This document shows positions 37,256-46,376 of a DNA stretch of 64,000 nt, piece by piece. Within the stretch, counting starts at the first letter, position 1; each line of letters opens with the position of its first letter. The notes under the pieces are model-generated. The model worked only from the letters and a program-made list of their open reading frames with translations, had not been told where the DNA came from and ran no database searches. The position numbers and the translations under genes are program-made. Source of the DNA: WJKR01 sp964556395 (lineage in GTDB: Archaea > Nanobdellota > Nanobdellia > Woesearchaeales > WJKR01); contig CAZKVR010000005.1 of the NCBI GenBank assembly GCA_964556395.1, forward strand, positions 7,460 through 71,459, given 5' to 3'.

Positions 37256-39241
37256 ATGGATAGGGTGTTGCTGGGTTCCTCCTTGGTGTTCGTCGCGCTC
37301 TTGCTCTTGGGTGGGGGCGTCCTCTTCCTGGAGGGTCAGGATTCGTTGGAGTTCCCGTTCACGGGCCAGGCTACTGATAGCTTCCTCTTCTTGTGCATCA
37401 ATGATCCTCCTAGTTTGGAGTTCTCGTGTCCGGATACGATAAACCAGACTACGCGGGTGACTGATAACACGGTGACCTGTCAGTTGAACGCTTCCGATCC
37501 TGATAATGATTCGTTGGTTCTTTCCGTGGGTCCTGGTAACTTGTCGGAGTGGGCTTGGATCAATGACTCTGGCTGGTTGTGGTTGCGTCCGCGCCAGGAT
37601 CAGGTCGGTGTGAATGGTTTGACGGTCTCCGCCCGTGACGCTTCCGGCTGCGCCAACGGCCTCGTCGAGGAGGAGTATGAGCTTACGGTCCTTGACATCA
37701 ATGATCCTCCGGAGTATTTCAAGACCATCCCTGATGTCGAGTTCATGCAGGGGAGCAGTTCGTCTCCTTACACGTTGTATGATCACTTCCGGGATCCTGA
37801 TCGCGACCCGTTGTCGTTCGAGGTTTTCGGCACTGACGTGGTGTCCGCTTCTGTCAATCCTGATAGTGGTATGGTGAACTTTAGGGCTGATGATGATTGC
37901 GGTACTGATTACTTGTTGTTCCGGGCGACGGATCCTTTTAATGCTTCTGCTGAGAGCGATGTCGTCCAGGTCAAGGTTATCTGTAAGGAGGATCAGGAGT
38001 CCGGCGGTGGCGGCGGTGGCGGCGGTGGTTCGTTCTCGCCTTGCACTCCGAAGTGGAAGTGTGATGATTGGTCTGAGTGCTTGCCTAATGGTACGCGGTA
38101 CAAGGAGTGTATCGATTTGAATGGTTGTAATCCTAATGATTATGAGCGTACGTTCTGGGAGAACTGCACGTACGTCCCGACTTGTTCTGATGGCATCCAG
38201 AACCAGGGTGAGGAGGGTGTCGATTGCGGCGGGCCGTGCCCGCCTTGCGGTACGTGCTTCGATGGCATCCAGAACAATGATGAGGAGGGTGTCGATTGCG
38301 GTGGTGAGTATTGCGAGCCTTGTAAGAATTGTTCTGATGGCATCCAGAATTGGGGTGAGACCGGGGTCGACTGCGGCGGGCCGTGCCCGCCTTGTCCTTC
38401 ATGCTTCGATGGCATCCAGAACCAGAATGAGACCGGTATCGATTGCGGCGGGCCGTGCCCGCCTTGCGCTGTCGAGGAGTCTCCCGGGATCGCTGAGGAG
38501 CAGTCGAATGTGACCTTGTTGCTTATGGTGTCGGGCGGTTTCTTGTTGGCCTTGCTCATTCTCTTCCGGTTGTATCACCGTCAGATCGTGAAGGCTGTGG
38601 CTCGTCTCGGCGTCGTGTTGACGCGTCATAAGCGTAAGCAGGTGTTGTTGTCCAAGGCTGAGAAGGAGTCGTTGTTGGCTGGTATCATCTCGTTGGAGGC
38701 GAAGCTTGAGGAGCGTACCGAGCCTGCGAGTTCTCTCTTGGAGTCTCTTACGTTGTTGTCCCGTTCGTTTTTCAGGTTCGCGTTGGACTTGGTGGAGTCG
38801 TTCCAGGCTCCTGACATGGAGGGGGCTTTGAAGGAGCTGGTGAAGCATCGTTCGTTGCGGAAGGTGTTGGAGCGTTTCTTCGTGGTGACGCGGACTGCGG
38901 AGCAGGCTGTTGTCGAGCATTCCTATGTCGAGGTCGAGTTGTTCTTGGAGGAGTTGCGTCTGCTTGTCTTTGAGACCAGCGATGCTTCTGCTGAGGACCT
39001 GGTCCATGAGGCTAAGGAGAAGGATGTTTCCGGTTCGGTGTTGGAGCGTTGTTCGGCGGCGTTCTTCGACGTGTTGTTGGCGTTGGAGTTCGAGGAGTTG
39101 GAGTCTGCGCGTCAGCGGTACGTCCAGCTCGTCGCGGCGTATGAGGAGTTGCCTGAGGGTCGTAAGGCTGAGGTGTACGATCGCGTCGTGCGGGCGTATC
39201 ATCATCTGAAGTATGCTTATTCTTGGTCTGATAGGGGTTGA
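37256..39241 (+). CDS. Receptor-like surface protein: Ig-like domains, Cys-rich repeats, cytoplasmic helical domain
   Basis: 661 aa. Order: N-terminal membrane helix (5-25); two cadherin/Ig-like domains with INDPP junctions (45-245); a run of ten Gly; a TSP1-like Cys module (KWKCDDWSECLPNGTRYKEC); four tandem DGIQN-E-GVDCGGPCPPC repeats; a membrane helix (about 425-445); then about 215 cytoplasmic residues, helical, ending with YVQLVAAYEELPEGRKAEVY. The same tail motif is found in the 549-aa protein at 43523, hinting at a shared binding partner. Third codon positions are richer in T than in the adhesin gene. TATA CTTTTAATAC about 27 nt before the ATG at 37256. Confidence 0.8.
   Translation: MDRVLLGSSLVFVALLLLGGGVLFLEGQDSLEFPFTGQATDSFLFLCINDPPSLEFSCPDTINQTTRVTDNTVTCQLNASDPDNDSLVLSVGPGNLSEWAWINDSGWLWLRPRQDQVGVNGLTVSARDASGCANGLVEEEYELTVLDINDPPEYFKTIPDVEFMQGSSSSPYTLYDHFRDPDRDPLSFEVFGTDVVSASVNPDSGMVNFRADDDCGTDYLLFRATDPFNASAESDVVQVKVICKEDQESGGGGGGGGGSFSPCTPKWKCDDWSECLPNGTRYKECIDLNGCNPNDYERTFWENCTYVPTCSDGIQNQGEEGVDCGGPCPPCGTCFDGIQNNDEEGVDCGGEYCEPCKNCSDGIQNWGETGVDCGGPCPPCPSCFDGIQNQNETGIDCGGPCPPCAVEESPGIAEEQSNVTLLLMVSGGFLLALLILFRLYHRQIVKAVARLGVVLTRHKRKQVLLSKAEKESLLAGIISLEAKLEERTEPASSLLESLTLLSRSFFRFALDLVESFQAPDMEGALKELVKHRSLRKVLERFFVVTRTAEQAVVEHSYVEVELFLEELRLLVFETSDASAEDLVHEAKEKDVSGSVLERCSAAFFDVLLALEFEELESARQRYVQLVAAYEELPEGRKAEVYDRVVRAYHHLKYAYSWSDRG
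38183..38467 (+). repeat. Four tandem Cys-rich repeats in the receptor-like gene
   Basis: Units at 38183-38248, 38255-38323, 38330-38395 and 38402-38467 (periods 72, 75 and 72 nt). Each encodes C-[SF]-DGIQN-x3-E-x-G-[VI]-DCGG-x-C-x-PC. High DNA identity suggests recent amplification. Confidence 0.9.
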
Positions 39242-39278
39242 ATGGTTGTCAGAAGCGGAAGTTTTTTATAGCAGAGAG

Positions 39279-39345
39279 TTAAGTTAATATACTATAGTTA
39301 GCTAAAAAAACTAACTTTAATAAGTTAACTAAGTTAGTTAAGTTA
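39279..39345 (+). promoter_or_regulatory. Iteron array, probable operator of the RHH-adhesin operon
   Basis: TAAGTTA occurs four times: 39280-39286, then 39321-39327, 39330-39336 and 39339-39345, the last three at exact 9-bp spacing. Variants TATAGTTA (39293-39300) and inverted TAACT copies lie between. A TATA-like TTTAATAAG (39317-39325) is embedded, so bound protein would block the promoter. The natural candidates for binding are the two ribbon-helix-helix proteins encoded immediately downstream. Confidence 0.6.
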
Positions 39346-39365
39346 TATTTTTGGTGTGGAAGACC

Positions 39366-39500
39366 GTGGCCAACATCAACATCAGCATCCCAGAAGACCT
39401 GCACCGCAACCTTAAAATAAGGGCTGCGACAGAAGGCAAGAGTCTGAAAACAGTAGTGCTGGAAGGCCTGAAGAGGAAGCCGCAGAGGAGAAAGGCATGA
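39366..39500 (+). CDS. Minimal ribbon-helix-helix protein 1
   Basis: 44 aa, starting GTG (a GTG 12 nt earlier is possible): ANINISIPEDLHRNLKIRA then EGKSLKTVVLEGLKRK. One beta strand with alternating N/I residues for major-groove contact followed by two helices, the Arc/CopG layout, with almost nothing else. RHH dimers repress by binding arrays of short repeats, and such an array lies just upstream. GGTGTGG ribosome site. Its TGA overlaps the ATG of a second RHH gene. Confidence 0.75.
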   Translation: MANINISIPEDLHRNLKIRAATEGKSLKTVVLEGLKRKPQRRKA

Positions 39501-39637
39501 CGAACATCAACATCAGCATCCCCGACGACCTCCACAAAGAACTCAAAGTAGCCGCCGCCATAGAAGAGAAACCGCTCAAGACAGTGGTAGTAGAGCGATT
39601 GGAAGCGCACGCAAGGAAGAGAGGTGGCGGCCGATGA
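39497..39637 (+). CDS. Minimal ribbon-helix-helix protein 2
   Basis: 46 aa paralogue of the preceding gene: TNINISIPDDLHKELKVAA then EEKPLKTVVVERLEAH, with a basic RKRGGGR tail. ATGA overlaps at both ends tie it to RHH 1 and to the 1228-aa adhesin. The pair could form hetero- or homodimers with different affinity. An antitoxin role is less likely since no toxin is adjacent. Confidence 0.75.
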   Translation: MTNINISIPDDLHKELKVAAAIEEKPLKTVVVERLEAHARKRGGGR

Positions 39638-42600
39638 ACAAGAACCGCCTGCTAGCGACGCTAGCAGCAGCCCTTGTCATCCTCACACCCCTCCTCACAG
39701 GGTTGAGCATGGACGAAGGACCCTTCATCGACTCCAAGACCACGACCGAGGACGAGCTCGAGTGCGCCTGGACCGGCTCTCCAGACACGACAAGCCAGAA
39801 CGCGACGTGGTACAACGGGAGCACGGTCCACACAGGCCCGAATTCCATCTCATTAAGCCAGAACAAGAGCTCGATACCGTCGTACACCGCGAGGAAAGAC
39901 GAGAACTGGACCTGCGAGGTGACGCTCTCGAACGGCACGGCCACGGAATCTCTCAACACCTCGGTCGTCATCAAGAACGCGTTGCCCACGGCACCGAACG
40001 CGACCGACGAGACGCTCTACGAGGACCAGACCCGAGAGATCAAGGTGGAGAGCACGGACGCCGACAACGACACGATACGATACTCCAAACTATACGAATC
40101 AGAACCAGCATACTGTGAGATCGGAGAATACACCGGAATTATAACCTGCGACCCCACCGAGAGCGACATCGGAGTCTCCAACGCGACCTGGCTCGCCAGC
40201 GACGGCGACTCGGACTACATCGCGAAAGCGAACGTCACGTACACGGTCATAGAAGTGAACGACCCGCCTACGGCGAGCGTCGAGGACCAGGAAGTGCTGG
40301 AAGGGGAGACGTTCCGGTACAACATCACCGCCACGGACGAGGAAGACCACTTCCCCATAGACTTCACCGTGGAGAGCAACCTGTCCTCCGTGAACTACAC
40401 GGTCCTCGATGACAACGAGGTGCAGGTCTACCTGGGAGACGACGGGGTTGCGACCTATGCCGATGTGGGCACCTGGTGGATCAGGATCAACATGACGGAC
40501 AACGGCCCGTCCTCAAACACACCCTACGATGATCCGAACGGCACCGCCACGTTCAACCTCACCGTCAACAGCACCAACCACGCCCCGAACATCACGACCG
40601 ACTTCGAGACCTACGATCCGGAAGGAGTGCAAGGCGAGGAGTTCGTGTTCGACGTCAACGCGACCGACATCGACGAGACGGACGCGCTCGTCTTCGGCAT
40701 CACGAGCAACTGCAGCCTCTCGAACCCGTGGAGCATCGACACCATCAACGGGAGCGCCTCCAACGCCTCAGGAAGGGTGAACGAGACGCTCACCAACAGC
40801 CACGTGGCGTGCAGGTGGGTGAACGTCACGGTCTCGGACGACGAAGAGACCACATGGGAAGCCGTATTCCTCAACCTGACAAACACGAACGACCAGCCGG
40901 CCATCCATGAGGAGAGCTTCTACTCAAGCAACAACGGCGGCGACAACATGAGCAACCTCACGACGGTGAAGGGACGGGAGTTCTGGTACCGCGTCAACGC
41001 GACCGACCCCGACGAGCTGACCTACGAAGACGAGACCCTCACATTCAGCGACAACAGCACGAACGACATCGCGGTCAACGAGACGACCGGCGTCGTCTCC
41101 TTCACGCCCGACGACAGCCACATCGGAAACCACGTCATAAGGGTGAACGTGAGCGACGACGACGGCGCGTGGGCGGCCCGCGACCTCCACCTAGAGGTGA
41201 AGAACAACACCGCCCCCCAACTGCAACCGCTCGGCAACGTCACTTGCAAGCAGGACGAACAATGCGAGGTGTTCGTAGAGGCGTACGACCCGGACCCTGC
41301 CGAGAACCTCGAATTCACGAGCAACAACACAGAGGTCTTCCCGCTCTCAGACTACAACGAGACCGCCCGCGTAGTCGACTACACCCCGACGAACAGCGAC
41401 GTAGGGACCTATAGGGTGAACGTGACCGTCGAGGACAGGTACGGCTTCACGGACGTGGAAGAGTTCACCTTCACCGTCAACAACACGAACGACCCGCCTT
41501 CACTACCGGAAGTCGACTTCGGCACGGTCGTGGCAGACCACCCGGTCAACATGATCGTGGAAGTATCGGACCCTGACGTGGATATCGGATTGGACAACCT
41601 CTCCTACAATTGGGAGTTCCTCAAGGACGACCAAGGCCTGAACGAGACGTTCGCCTTCATCGACGAGGGGAATTCGTCCTTCACCATAGGCTTCACGCCG
41701 GACGCCAGCCACGTCGGCACGTACTGGGTCAACCTCTCGGTGACCGACATCGGGAACCTGACCGACTGGGAGAACGTGTCTTTCGAGGTGTTGCCGAAGA
41801 CCTCGTCGCCAGAGGTCGAAGGAGTCATGCCGTACTGGAACGCCTCCGCCAACCGGACCGAACTGGACTCGTTCGGCAACGCGTCACTGTTCACTGACCG
41901 AACGGTGGCTGTCAACGTGTCCGAGAACATGAGCGTGGCTTATGATGCTCTCATCACGAACGACACCGGCATCGAGAACAACTCCCTCACGTACGAGTGG
42001 TTCGTCGATGGAGAACCCAATAAGACCTTGACAGGCGTGGAACCGGGCGCGAACTCGTCTATAGAGATCCCGTACGGCTTCTTCGACGCGGGGGACCACG
42101 AGGTCGTCGTGAGGGCGACCGACGAGCGTTATGCGACGGTGAACTGGACGTGGGACGTCACGGTGGCTGACGTCAACAGGCCTCCAGAGCTCCGCAACCC
42201 GCTCGACAACGTGACGCTGAACACGTCCACGTCGATATCGCATTACATGAGCTACCGTTATGGGAAGGTAGACAACAAGTCCGAACGGCTCCAGCTCTTC
42301 TACGACCCTGACGACGACCTCGACGGCGACGGCAAGCGAGGAGAGGACACCGGAGAAGGCACCAACCTGTCGTACAGCATCACGCCGGAATACGACTGCT
42401 CGGTAGCCTCTATCTCGCACTCCGGAGACGACCTGGACCTCAAGCCGAAAAAGGAGGGGACGTGCATCATCAAGTTCCGGGCGACGGACCCCGCGGGCGA
42501 GTTCGTCGACAGCAACAACGTGTGGATCACGGTGACGAGCGTCCAGGTCGAGGAGACCGAGACGCCGGTGAGCTCCGGCGGCGGCGCGACGAGACCCCGT

Positions 42601-43320
42601 CCGATACCCTATCCTTTCGAGGAGCCTGTGGAGTCGCCTTACCCTATCGAGCTGATAACCCCTGAAGAGGTGTTCTCGTACGTCAACGAGTCTGTCGAGG
42701 TGCCATTGTCATTGGCGAACACGTGGAACGAGAGCCTCACGGACGTGACGCTCAACGCGACGACGGAGAACTCGTCGAACAACCTCAGCTTCTCGTTCTC
42801 GGAGAGCTATTTCCCCACCTTGGCGACAGGCGAGAACCATTCGGTCACGCTCACCATAGATGGGTATCGCCAGGAGGGGCCGTTGTCGGTGATAGTGTCG
42901 GCGAACGTCGAGGACCCTGAGTATGAGGATTCCACTACTATCATGATCAACGCGATGGAGCAGAAGCAGTCAGGGGATGATGTGGAGAGCAGGGTGACGT
43001 TCGCCCGCGACCTGTTGAATGAGAATCCTGAGTGCCAGGAGCTGAACGAGCTGCTCAACGAGGCTGAGAGGAAGCGTCAGCAGCAGGAGTACGACGAGGC
43101 TATAAAGCTCGTCAACACTGCCGTGGACGGTTGCAAGTACCTCGTCAACCACGAGAAGGAACCGACGACAGAGGAGCCCAAGTCATTCTTCACGGTCATG
43201 ACGTTGGGTCCTGACCAGTTGCCGGTGCTCATCATAGGTGCGGCCATCATACTCTCGCTGCTCGTGTTCGGGATCATGATGATAATCTCGGGGCGGCGCG
43301 GCGGCAAGTACGACATCTGA
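39634..43320 (+). CDS. Giant cadherin/Ig-repeat surface protein (adhesin-like)
   Basis: 1228 aa: signal peptide (LLATLAAALVILTPLLTG), then about nine cadherin-like or BACON/Ig-like repeats marked by NDPP, ATD.D, TFNLTVN and VNVSDDDG segments (residues about 35-970), dozens of N-x-S/T sequons, a Pro-rich hinge (RPRPIPYPFEEPVE), a further beta domain, a short coiled coil (LNEAERKRQQQEYDEA) and a C-terminal anchor LPVLIIGAAIILSLLVFGIMMII with GRRGGKYDI tail. Acidic Asp-rich sites would bind calcium. Probably cell-cell or host contact. Its start overlaps the RHH 2 stop, so its synthesis is coupled to its presumed regulators. Confidence 0.8.
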   Translation: MNKNRLLATLAAALVILTPLLTGLSMDEGPFIDSKTTTEDELECAWTGSPDTTSQNATWYNGSTVHTGPNSISLSQNKSSIPSYTARKDENWTCEVTLSNGTATESLNTSVVIKNALPTAPNATDETLYEDQTREIKVESTDADNDTIRYSKLYESEPAYCEIGEYTGIITCDPTESDIGVSNATWLASDGDSDYIAKANVTYTVIEVNDPPTASVEDQEVLEGETFRYNITATDEEDHFPIDFTVESNLSSVNYTVLDDNEVQVYLGDDGVATYADVGTWWIRINMTDNGPSSNTPYDDPNGTATFNLTVNSTNHAPNITTDFETYDPEGVQGEEFVFDVNATDIDETDALVFGITSNCSLSNPWSIDTINGSASNASGRVNETLTNSHVACRWVNVTVSDDEETTWEAVFLNLTNTNDQPAIHEESFYSSNNGGDNMSNLTTVKGREFWYRVNATDPDELTYEDETLTFSDNSTNDIAVNETTGVVSFTPDDSHIGNHVIRVNVSDDDGAWAARDLHLEVKNNTAPQLQPLGNVTCKQDEQCEVFVEAYDPDPAENLEFTSNNTEVFPLSDYNETARVVDYTPTNSDVGTYRVNVTVEDRYGFTDVEEFTFTVNNTNDPPSLPEVDFGTVVADHPVNMIVEVSDPDVDIGLDNLSYNWEFLKDDQGLNETFAFIDEGNSSFTIGFTPDASHVGTYWVNLSVTDIGNLTDWENVSFEVLPKTSSPEVEGVMPYWNASANRTELDSFGNASLFTDRTVAVNVSENMSVAYDALITNDTGIENNSLTYEWFVDGEPNKTLTGVEPGANSSIEIPYGFFDAGDHEVVVRATDERYATVNWTWDVTVADVNRPPELRNPLDNVTLNTSTSISHYMSYRYGKVDNKSERLQLFYDPDDDLDGDGKRGEDTGEGTNLSYSITPEYDCSVASISHSGDDLDLKPKKEGTCIIKFRATDPAGEFVDSNNVWITVTSVQVEETETPVSSGGGATRPRPIPYPFEEPVESPYPIELITPEEVFSYVNESVEVPLSLANTWNESLTDVTLNATTENSSNNLSFSFSESYFPTLATGENHSVTLTIDGYRQEGPLSVIVSANVEDPEYEDSTTIMINAMEQKQSGDDVESRVTFARDLLNENPECQELNELLNEAERKRQQQEYDEAIKLVNTAVDGCKYLVNHEKEPTTEEPKSFFTVMTLGPDQLPVLIIGAAIILSLLVFGIMMIISGRRGGKYDI

Positions 43321-43504
43321 AGAAGGTACTGGTTCTTCAAGAATCCTTGTCAGGAGACGGTTTGCAGAGAAAGCCCGCATGGTATTCGGTGTTGGTGCTG
43401 TCAGTGACAACCTTGATGTCGTTTATGAAGACTCATCCTTGCAAGAGTCATCCAGGCAGGAGGGGCGTGCACAAGAGCGAGAGTTTCTACAAACCCGTCA
43501 GGAG

Positions 43505-43513
43505 AAAAAAAAA
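43505..43513 (-). terminator. T9 run after the 549-aa protein gene
   Basis: Nine consecutive T on the minus strand, ten nt after the stop codon. Confidence 0.5.
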
Positions 43514-43522
43514 CGCTTATTC

Positions 43523-45172
43523 TTATCCGTGCCTTTGGAGTAGTTCGTAGAGGCGGTTGACCTGTTCGTAGTACGCGTGCTTGGCGTGCTCCGGCAGGGC
43601 GTGGTAGCGTCCGATGAGTTCCTTGTAGGTGCTCTTCGCCTCGTCCGTCCGACGCTCTACGATGAGCCGCTCGACCGTCGTGACGAGCTGTTGGAGGGTG
43701 TCCGCGGTTCCTACCTGGCCCTGTTGCGTGGGCGCTTGCTGTTGCGGTTCCGGTTGTCCTCCTTGCTGCTGTGCTTGCTGGGGCTCGTCGGAGTGTATGA
43801 CGTCGTCCAGCTGGTGTGCTAGGGCGTCGAGGTCTTGCGAGAGCTGTCGTTCGTCCTCGCCGAAGTAGAAGTCATGTGATCGCTCTGCGTGCGGCCGGGC
43901 CTCGAGCGGTTGCTGCTCGGCCTTTTCCGAAGGTGCGGACTCCTCTGCGGGCTTCTCGCTCGTGGCGGGTTGCACTGATGGTTGCGGTTGAGGCTTGTCA
44001 TCAGTCCCGCTCAGGGGTTGCTGGCCTTCTTGCGCCGCTTCCGAAGATGTCTCTGCAGACGCTTCCTGTCCTTCGTCGGGGTGGCCGGCGCCGTCTTCGC
44101 GGCCTGTGTCGTCGGGGTCTTCAGCCCATCCGGCGCTGGCGCCTGCGGCTTGTCCTGAGTCCTGCTCGTCTTGTTCGGGGTCTGCTTCTTCCGGGAAGAG
44201 CGATCCTGGTGAGCCAGTCTCTTGTCGTGACGCTTCTGGTCGGTCTTGAGGAGTCGCCTGTTGCGGCTGGTTCTGTCGTTCCTGTGACGACGAGGGTTGT
44301 CCTGGCGCCTGTTGTTCTTGTGAGGGTTGACCTGGTGACTCCTGTGAATGTGATTGCGCGGCCGGTTCTCCGGGCAGGTCGGGTAGTTGGAAGCCGTCCT
44401 CGGCCTCTTGTCCTCCTTCGCCTTGCTCAGCCTGGTCTGCGTGCGGCTCTTGCGGTGGCTGCTTGTGGGGTTCGGGTACGTCGAGCTCTTCGGCAGACGG
44501 GCGTTCCTGTGACCCTTGGACGGGTGTCGACTCGCCCGGCGCAGAGGATGCGCCCTGTTCTTCCTGCGGCGTTTCCTGCATGGAAGGCGGGACTTGTGAT
44601 GGCTTCTCTTGTTGCTGGGCTTGTGGCGGCTCTTCCTGCGGAGAGTGTTGTTGCGCCGGTGTTGGTGCCTGGCTCTCAGGAGCCGGCTCGGGCACTGCGG
44701 GTTCTTCAGGCGTCGCCTGGGCTGCGGCTCCAGTCGCTTCCGCTCGCTGGCTTGATTCCTTCTCGCGCGTCGCTTTCGTAGTCTCCGTGCTTGCTGCGGA
44801 TGGCGCCTGCTTCACCTCCGGCCCCTTTCCGTTGCCGAACAGTTTCGAGAGGAATCCCTGTTTCTTCTCTGAAGGCGACTTGATGAGCGCGTCGACTAGT
44901 TTGGAGAAGGTGGAGAGGACTTGCTGCAGCGTCTCCTGGGGCATCTCCTCGTCCTTGTACTCGATGGTGCTGAAGTCCCTGAGGAGCTTGTAGACGTTCT
45001 CCCTCAGTTTCTTCTCGATGTACACCTTGTCTAGTTCCTTGACGAGCTCGTCGAACGTGAACTCGTAGTGGGCGTGGAGGTATTCCTTGAAGAACTCTTT
45101 TATGAGCCTGTAGACCTCGAGGTCCTTGAGCGAGCGCTTGCTCTGCAGATATGCTATCTTCTTCTGCGTCAC
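43523..45172 (-). CDS. Cytoplasmic protein with long Gln/Pro/Glu/Ser-rich disordered centre
   Basis: 549 aa. Residues 1-110 are helical and charged (SLKDLEVYRLIKEFFKEYL, FDELVKELDKVYIEKKL). About 115-485 are low complexity (Q, P, E, S, A; repeated SQE, PQQ, QPSQE), probably disordered. The last 60 residues (ERRTDEAKSTYKELIGRYHALPEHAKHAYY) match the cytoplasmic end of the receptor-like protein at 37256. No membrane segment. Start is GTG 45172, the first start in frame; TATA ATTTAAATAG (45274-45283) leaves a leader of about 80 nt. Divergent from the MoxR cluster; perhaps a scaffold linked to surface proteins. Confidence 0.75.
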   Translation of the reverse strand: MTQKKIAYLQSKRSLKDLEVYRLIKEFFKEYLHAHYEFTFDELVKELDKVYIEKKLRENVYKLLRDFSTIEYKDEEMPQETLQQVLSTFSKLVDALIKSPSEKKQGFLSKLFGNGKGPEVKQAPSAASTETTKATREKESSQRAEATGAAAQATPEEPAVPEPAPESQAPTPAQQHSPQEEPPQAQQQEKPSQVPPSMQETPQEEQGASSAPGESTPVQGSQERPSAEELDVPEPHKQPPQEPHADQAEQGEGGQEAEDGFQLPDLPGEPAAQSHSQESPGQPSQEQQAPGQPSSSQERQNQPQQATPQDRPEASRQETGSPGSLFPEEADPEQDEQDSGQAAGASAGWAEDPDDTGREDGAGHPDEGQEASAETSSEAAQEGQQPLSGTDDKPQPQPSVQPATSEKPAEESAPSEKAEQQPLEARPHAERSHDFYFGEDERQLSQDLDALAHQLDDVIHSDEPQQAQQQGGQPEPQQQAPTQQGQVGTADTLQQLVTTVERLIVERRTDEAKSTYKELIGRYHALPEHAKHAYYEQVNRLYELLQRHG

Positions 45173-45350
45173 TTCTCGCAGGAGGGCCTGCGTCTTGTCT
45201 GACTCTGTCTTTACGCCTTTGGCAGGAATAGCCGTTCACCCCTTTTTTTCCTTTTACGTGATGCGAGGCACGACTATTTAAATCTTTCTCTGTCTCTCCT
45301 CGAGGTGGAATACAAAAAGTATTTAAACCACCCGCAGCACTGGAAGTTCA

Positions 45351-46358
45351 ATGTCTGATCCTTTCGAAGGAATGCAGGCTGAGGATCTGCAAAAAGAGGT
45401 GGAGAAGTATCAGCGAAAGTTCGCGCTGATCAGGGCTGAGATCGGCAAGGTCGTCGTCGGCCAGGCGCACATCGTGGACTCGCTCATCGAGGCGTTGCTG
45501 TGCAACGGCCACGTGCTGTTGGAAGGCATCCCAGGATTGGGCAAGACATTGCTGGTGCGTACGTTGTCGAAGATCACCGGCTCGTCGTTCTCCCGTATCC
45601 AGTTCACGCCTGACTTGCTACCCACCGACATCATCGGTATCACGACGTACGAGGAGGGGAAGGGCTTCTACACCGTCAAGGGCCCTATCTTCGCGAACTT
45701 CGTCCTGGCGGATGAGATCAACCGCGCCCCTCCCAAGGTGCAGTCCGCCTTGCTGGAGGGCATGCAGGAGCTCCAAGTCACCATCGGCAAGGAGACTTTC
45801 AGGTTGCCGTTTCCGTTCTTCGTCATGGCGACCGAGAACCCGGTGGAGCAGCTCGGCACGTATAAGCTTCCCGAGGCGCAGCTCGACCGCTTCTTGTTCA
45901 AGCTCAACATGGTGTACCCGACGTTCGAGGAGGAGCTGAAGATATTGACGCAGAACATCACGACGAGCCAGTTCGACGACTACAACCTCTCGCCGGTATT
46001 GTCGCCTGAGGAGATAATCCGTGCGCAGCACCTCGTCAAGCACATCCGCCTGGATGAGAAGATCGAGAAGTACCTCGTCCGCATCGTCGAGGCTACGAGG
46101 AAGCCTGACAAGTACGACCTCGAGATGGGCAAGTACGTCAGCTTCGGTAGCTCTCCCCGTTCGAGCATCGCGTTGTTCATAGCTTCCAAGGCGCACGCCA
46201 TCATGAGGGGTAGCAGCGTGGTGACGCCGAGCGATGTCAAGGCGGTGGCGCACAACGTGCTGCGTCATCGTATCATCCTCAACTTCGAGGGGCAGGCTGA
46301 GGAGATCGGCACGGATCCCATCATCGATGAGATCCTGAAGAAGGTCCCTATAGTGTGA
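45351..46358 (+). CDS. MoxR-family AAA+ ATPase
   Basis: 335 aa. Walker A EGIPGLGKTLLVRTLS, Walker B FVLADEINRAPPKVQSALLEGMQE, sensor region FVMATENPVEQLGTYKLPEAQLDRF, typical MoxR. MoxR ATPases act as chaperones with VWA-domain proteins to mature or assemble complexes. Start 30 nt after TATA GTATTTAAAC (45317-45326). Heads a cluster with DUF58 and BatA-like genes. Confidence 0.93.
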   Translation: MSDPFEGMQAEDLQKEVEKYQRKFALIRAEIGKVVVGQAHIVDSLIEALLCNGHVLLEGIPGLGKTLLVRTLSKITGSSFSRIQFTPDLLPTDIIGITTYEEGKGFYTVKGPIFANFVLADEINRAPPKVQSALLEGMQELQVTIGKETFRLPFPFFVMATENPVEQLGTYKLPEAQLDRFLFKLNMVYPTFEEELKILTQNITTSQFDDYNLSPVLSPEEIIRAQHLVKHIRLDEKIEKYLVRIVEATRKPDKYDLEMGKYVSFGSSPRSSIALFIASKAHAIMRGSSVVTPSDVKAVAHNVLRHRIILNFEGQAEEIGTDPIIDEILKKVPIV

Positions 46359-46376
46359 GGGGCTGGTGGTTTTCAG

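Noticed and set aside
29359..43447. 14-nt identity CATCCTTGCAAGAG in two intergenic regions (29359-29372 and 43434-43447)
   Set aside because: A few 14-mer matches are expected by chance in 64 kb; no further similarity around them.
43321..43522. 202-nt gap with small frames on both strands
   Set aside because: Neither MVFGVGAVSDN on the plus strand nor the minus-strand frames have promoter spacing or a ribosome site; I see only a weak hairpin near 43331-43346.
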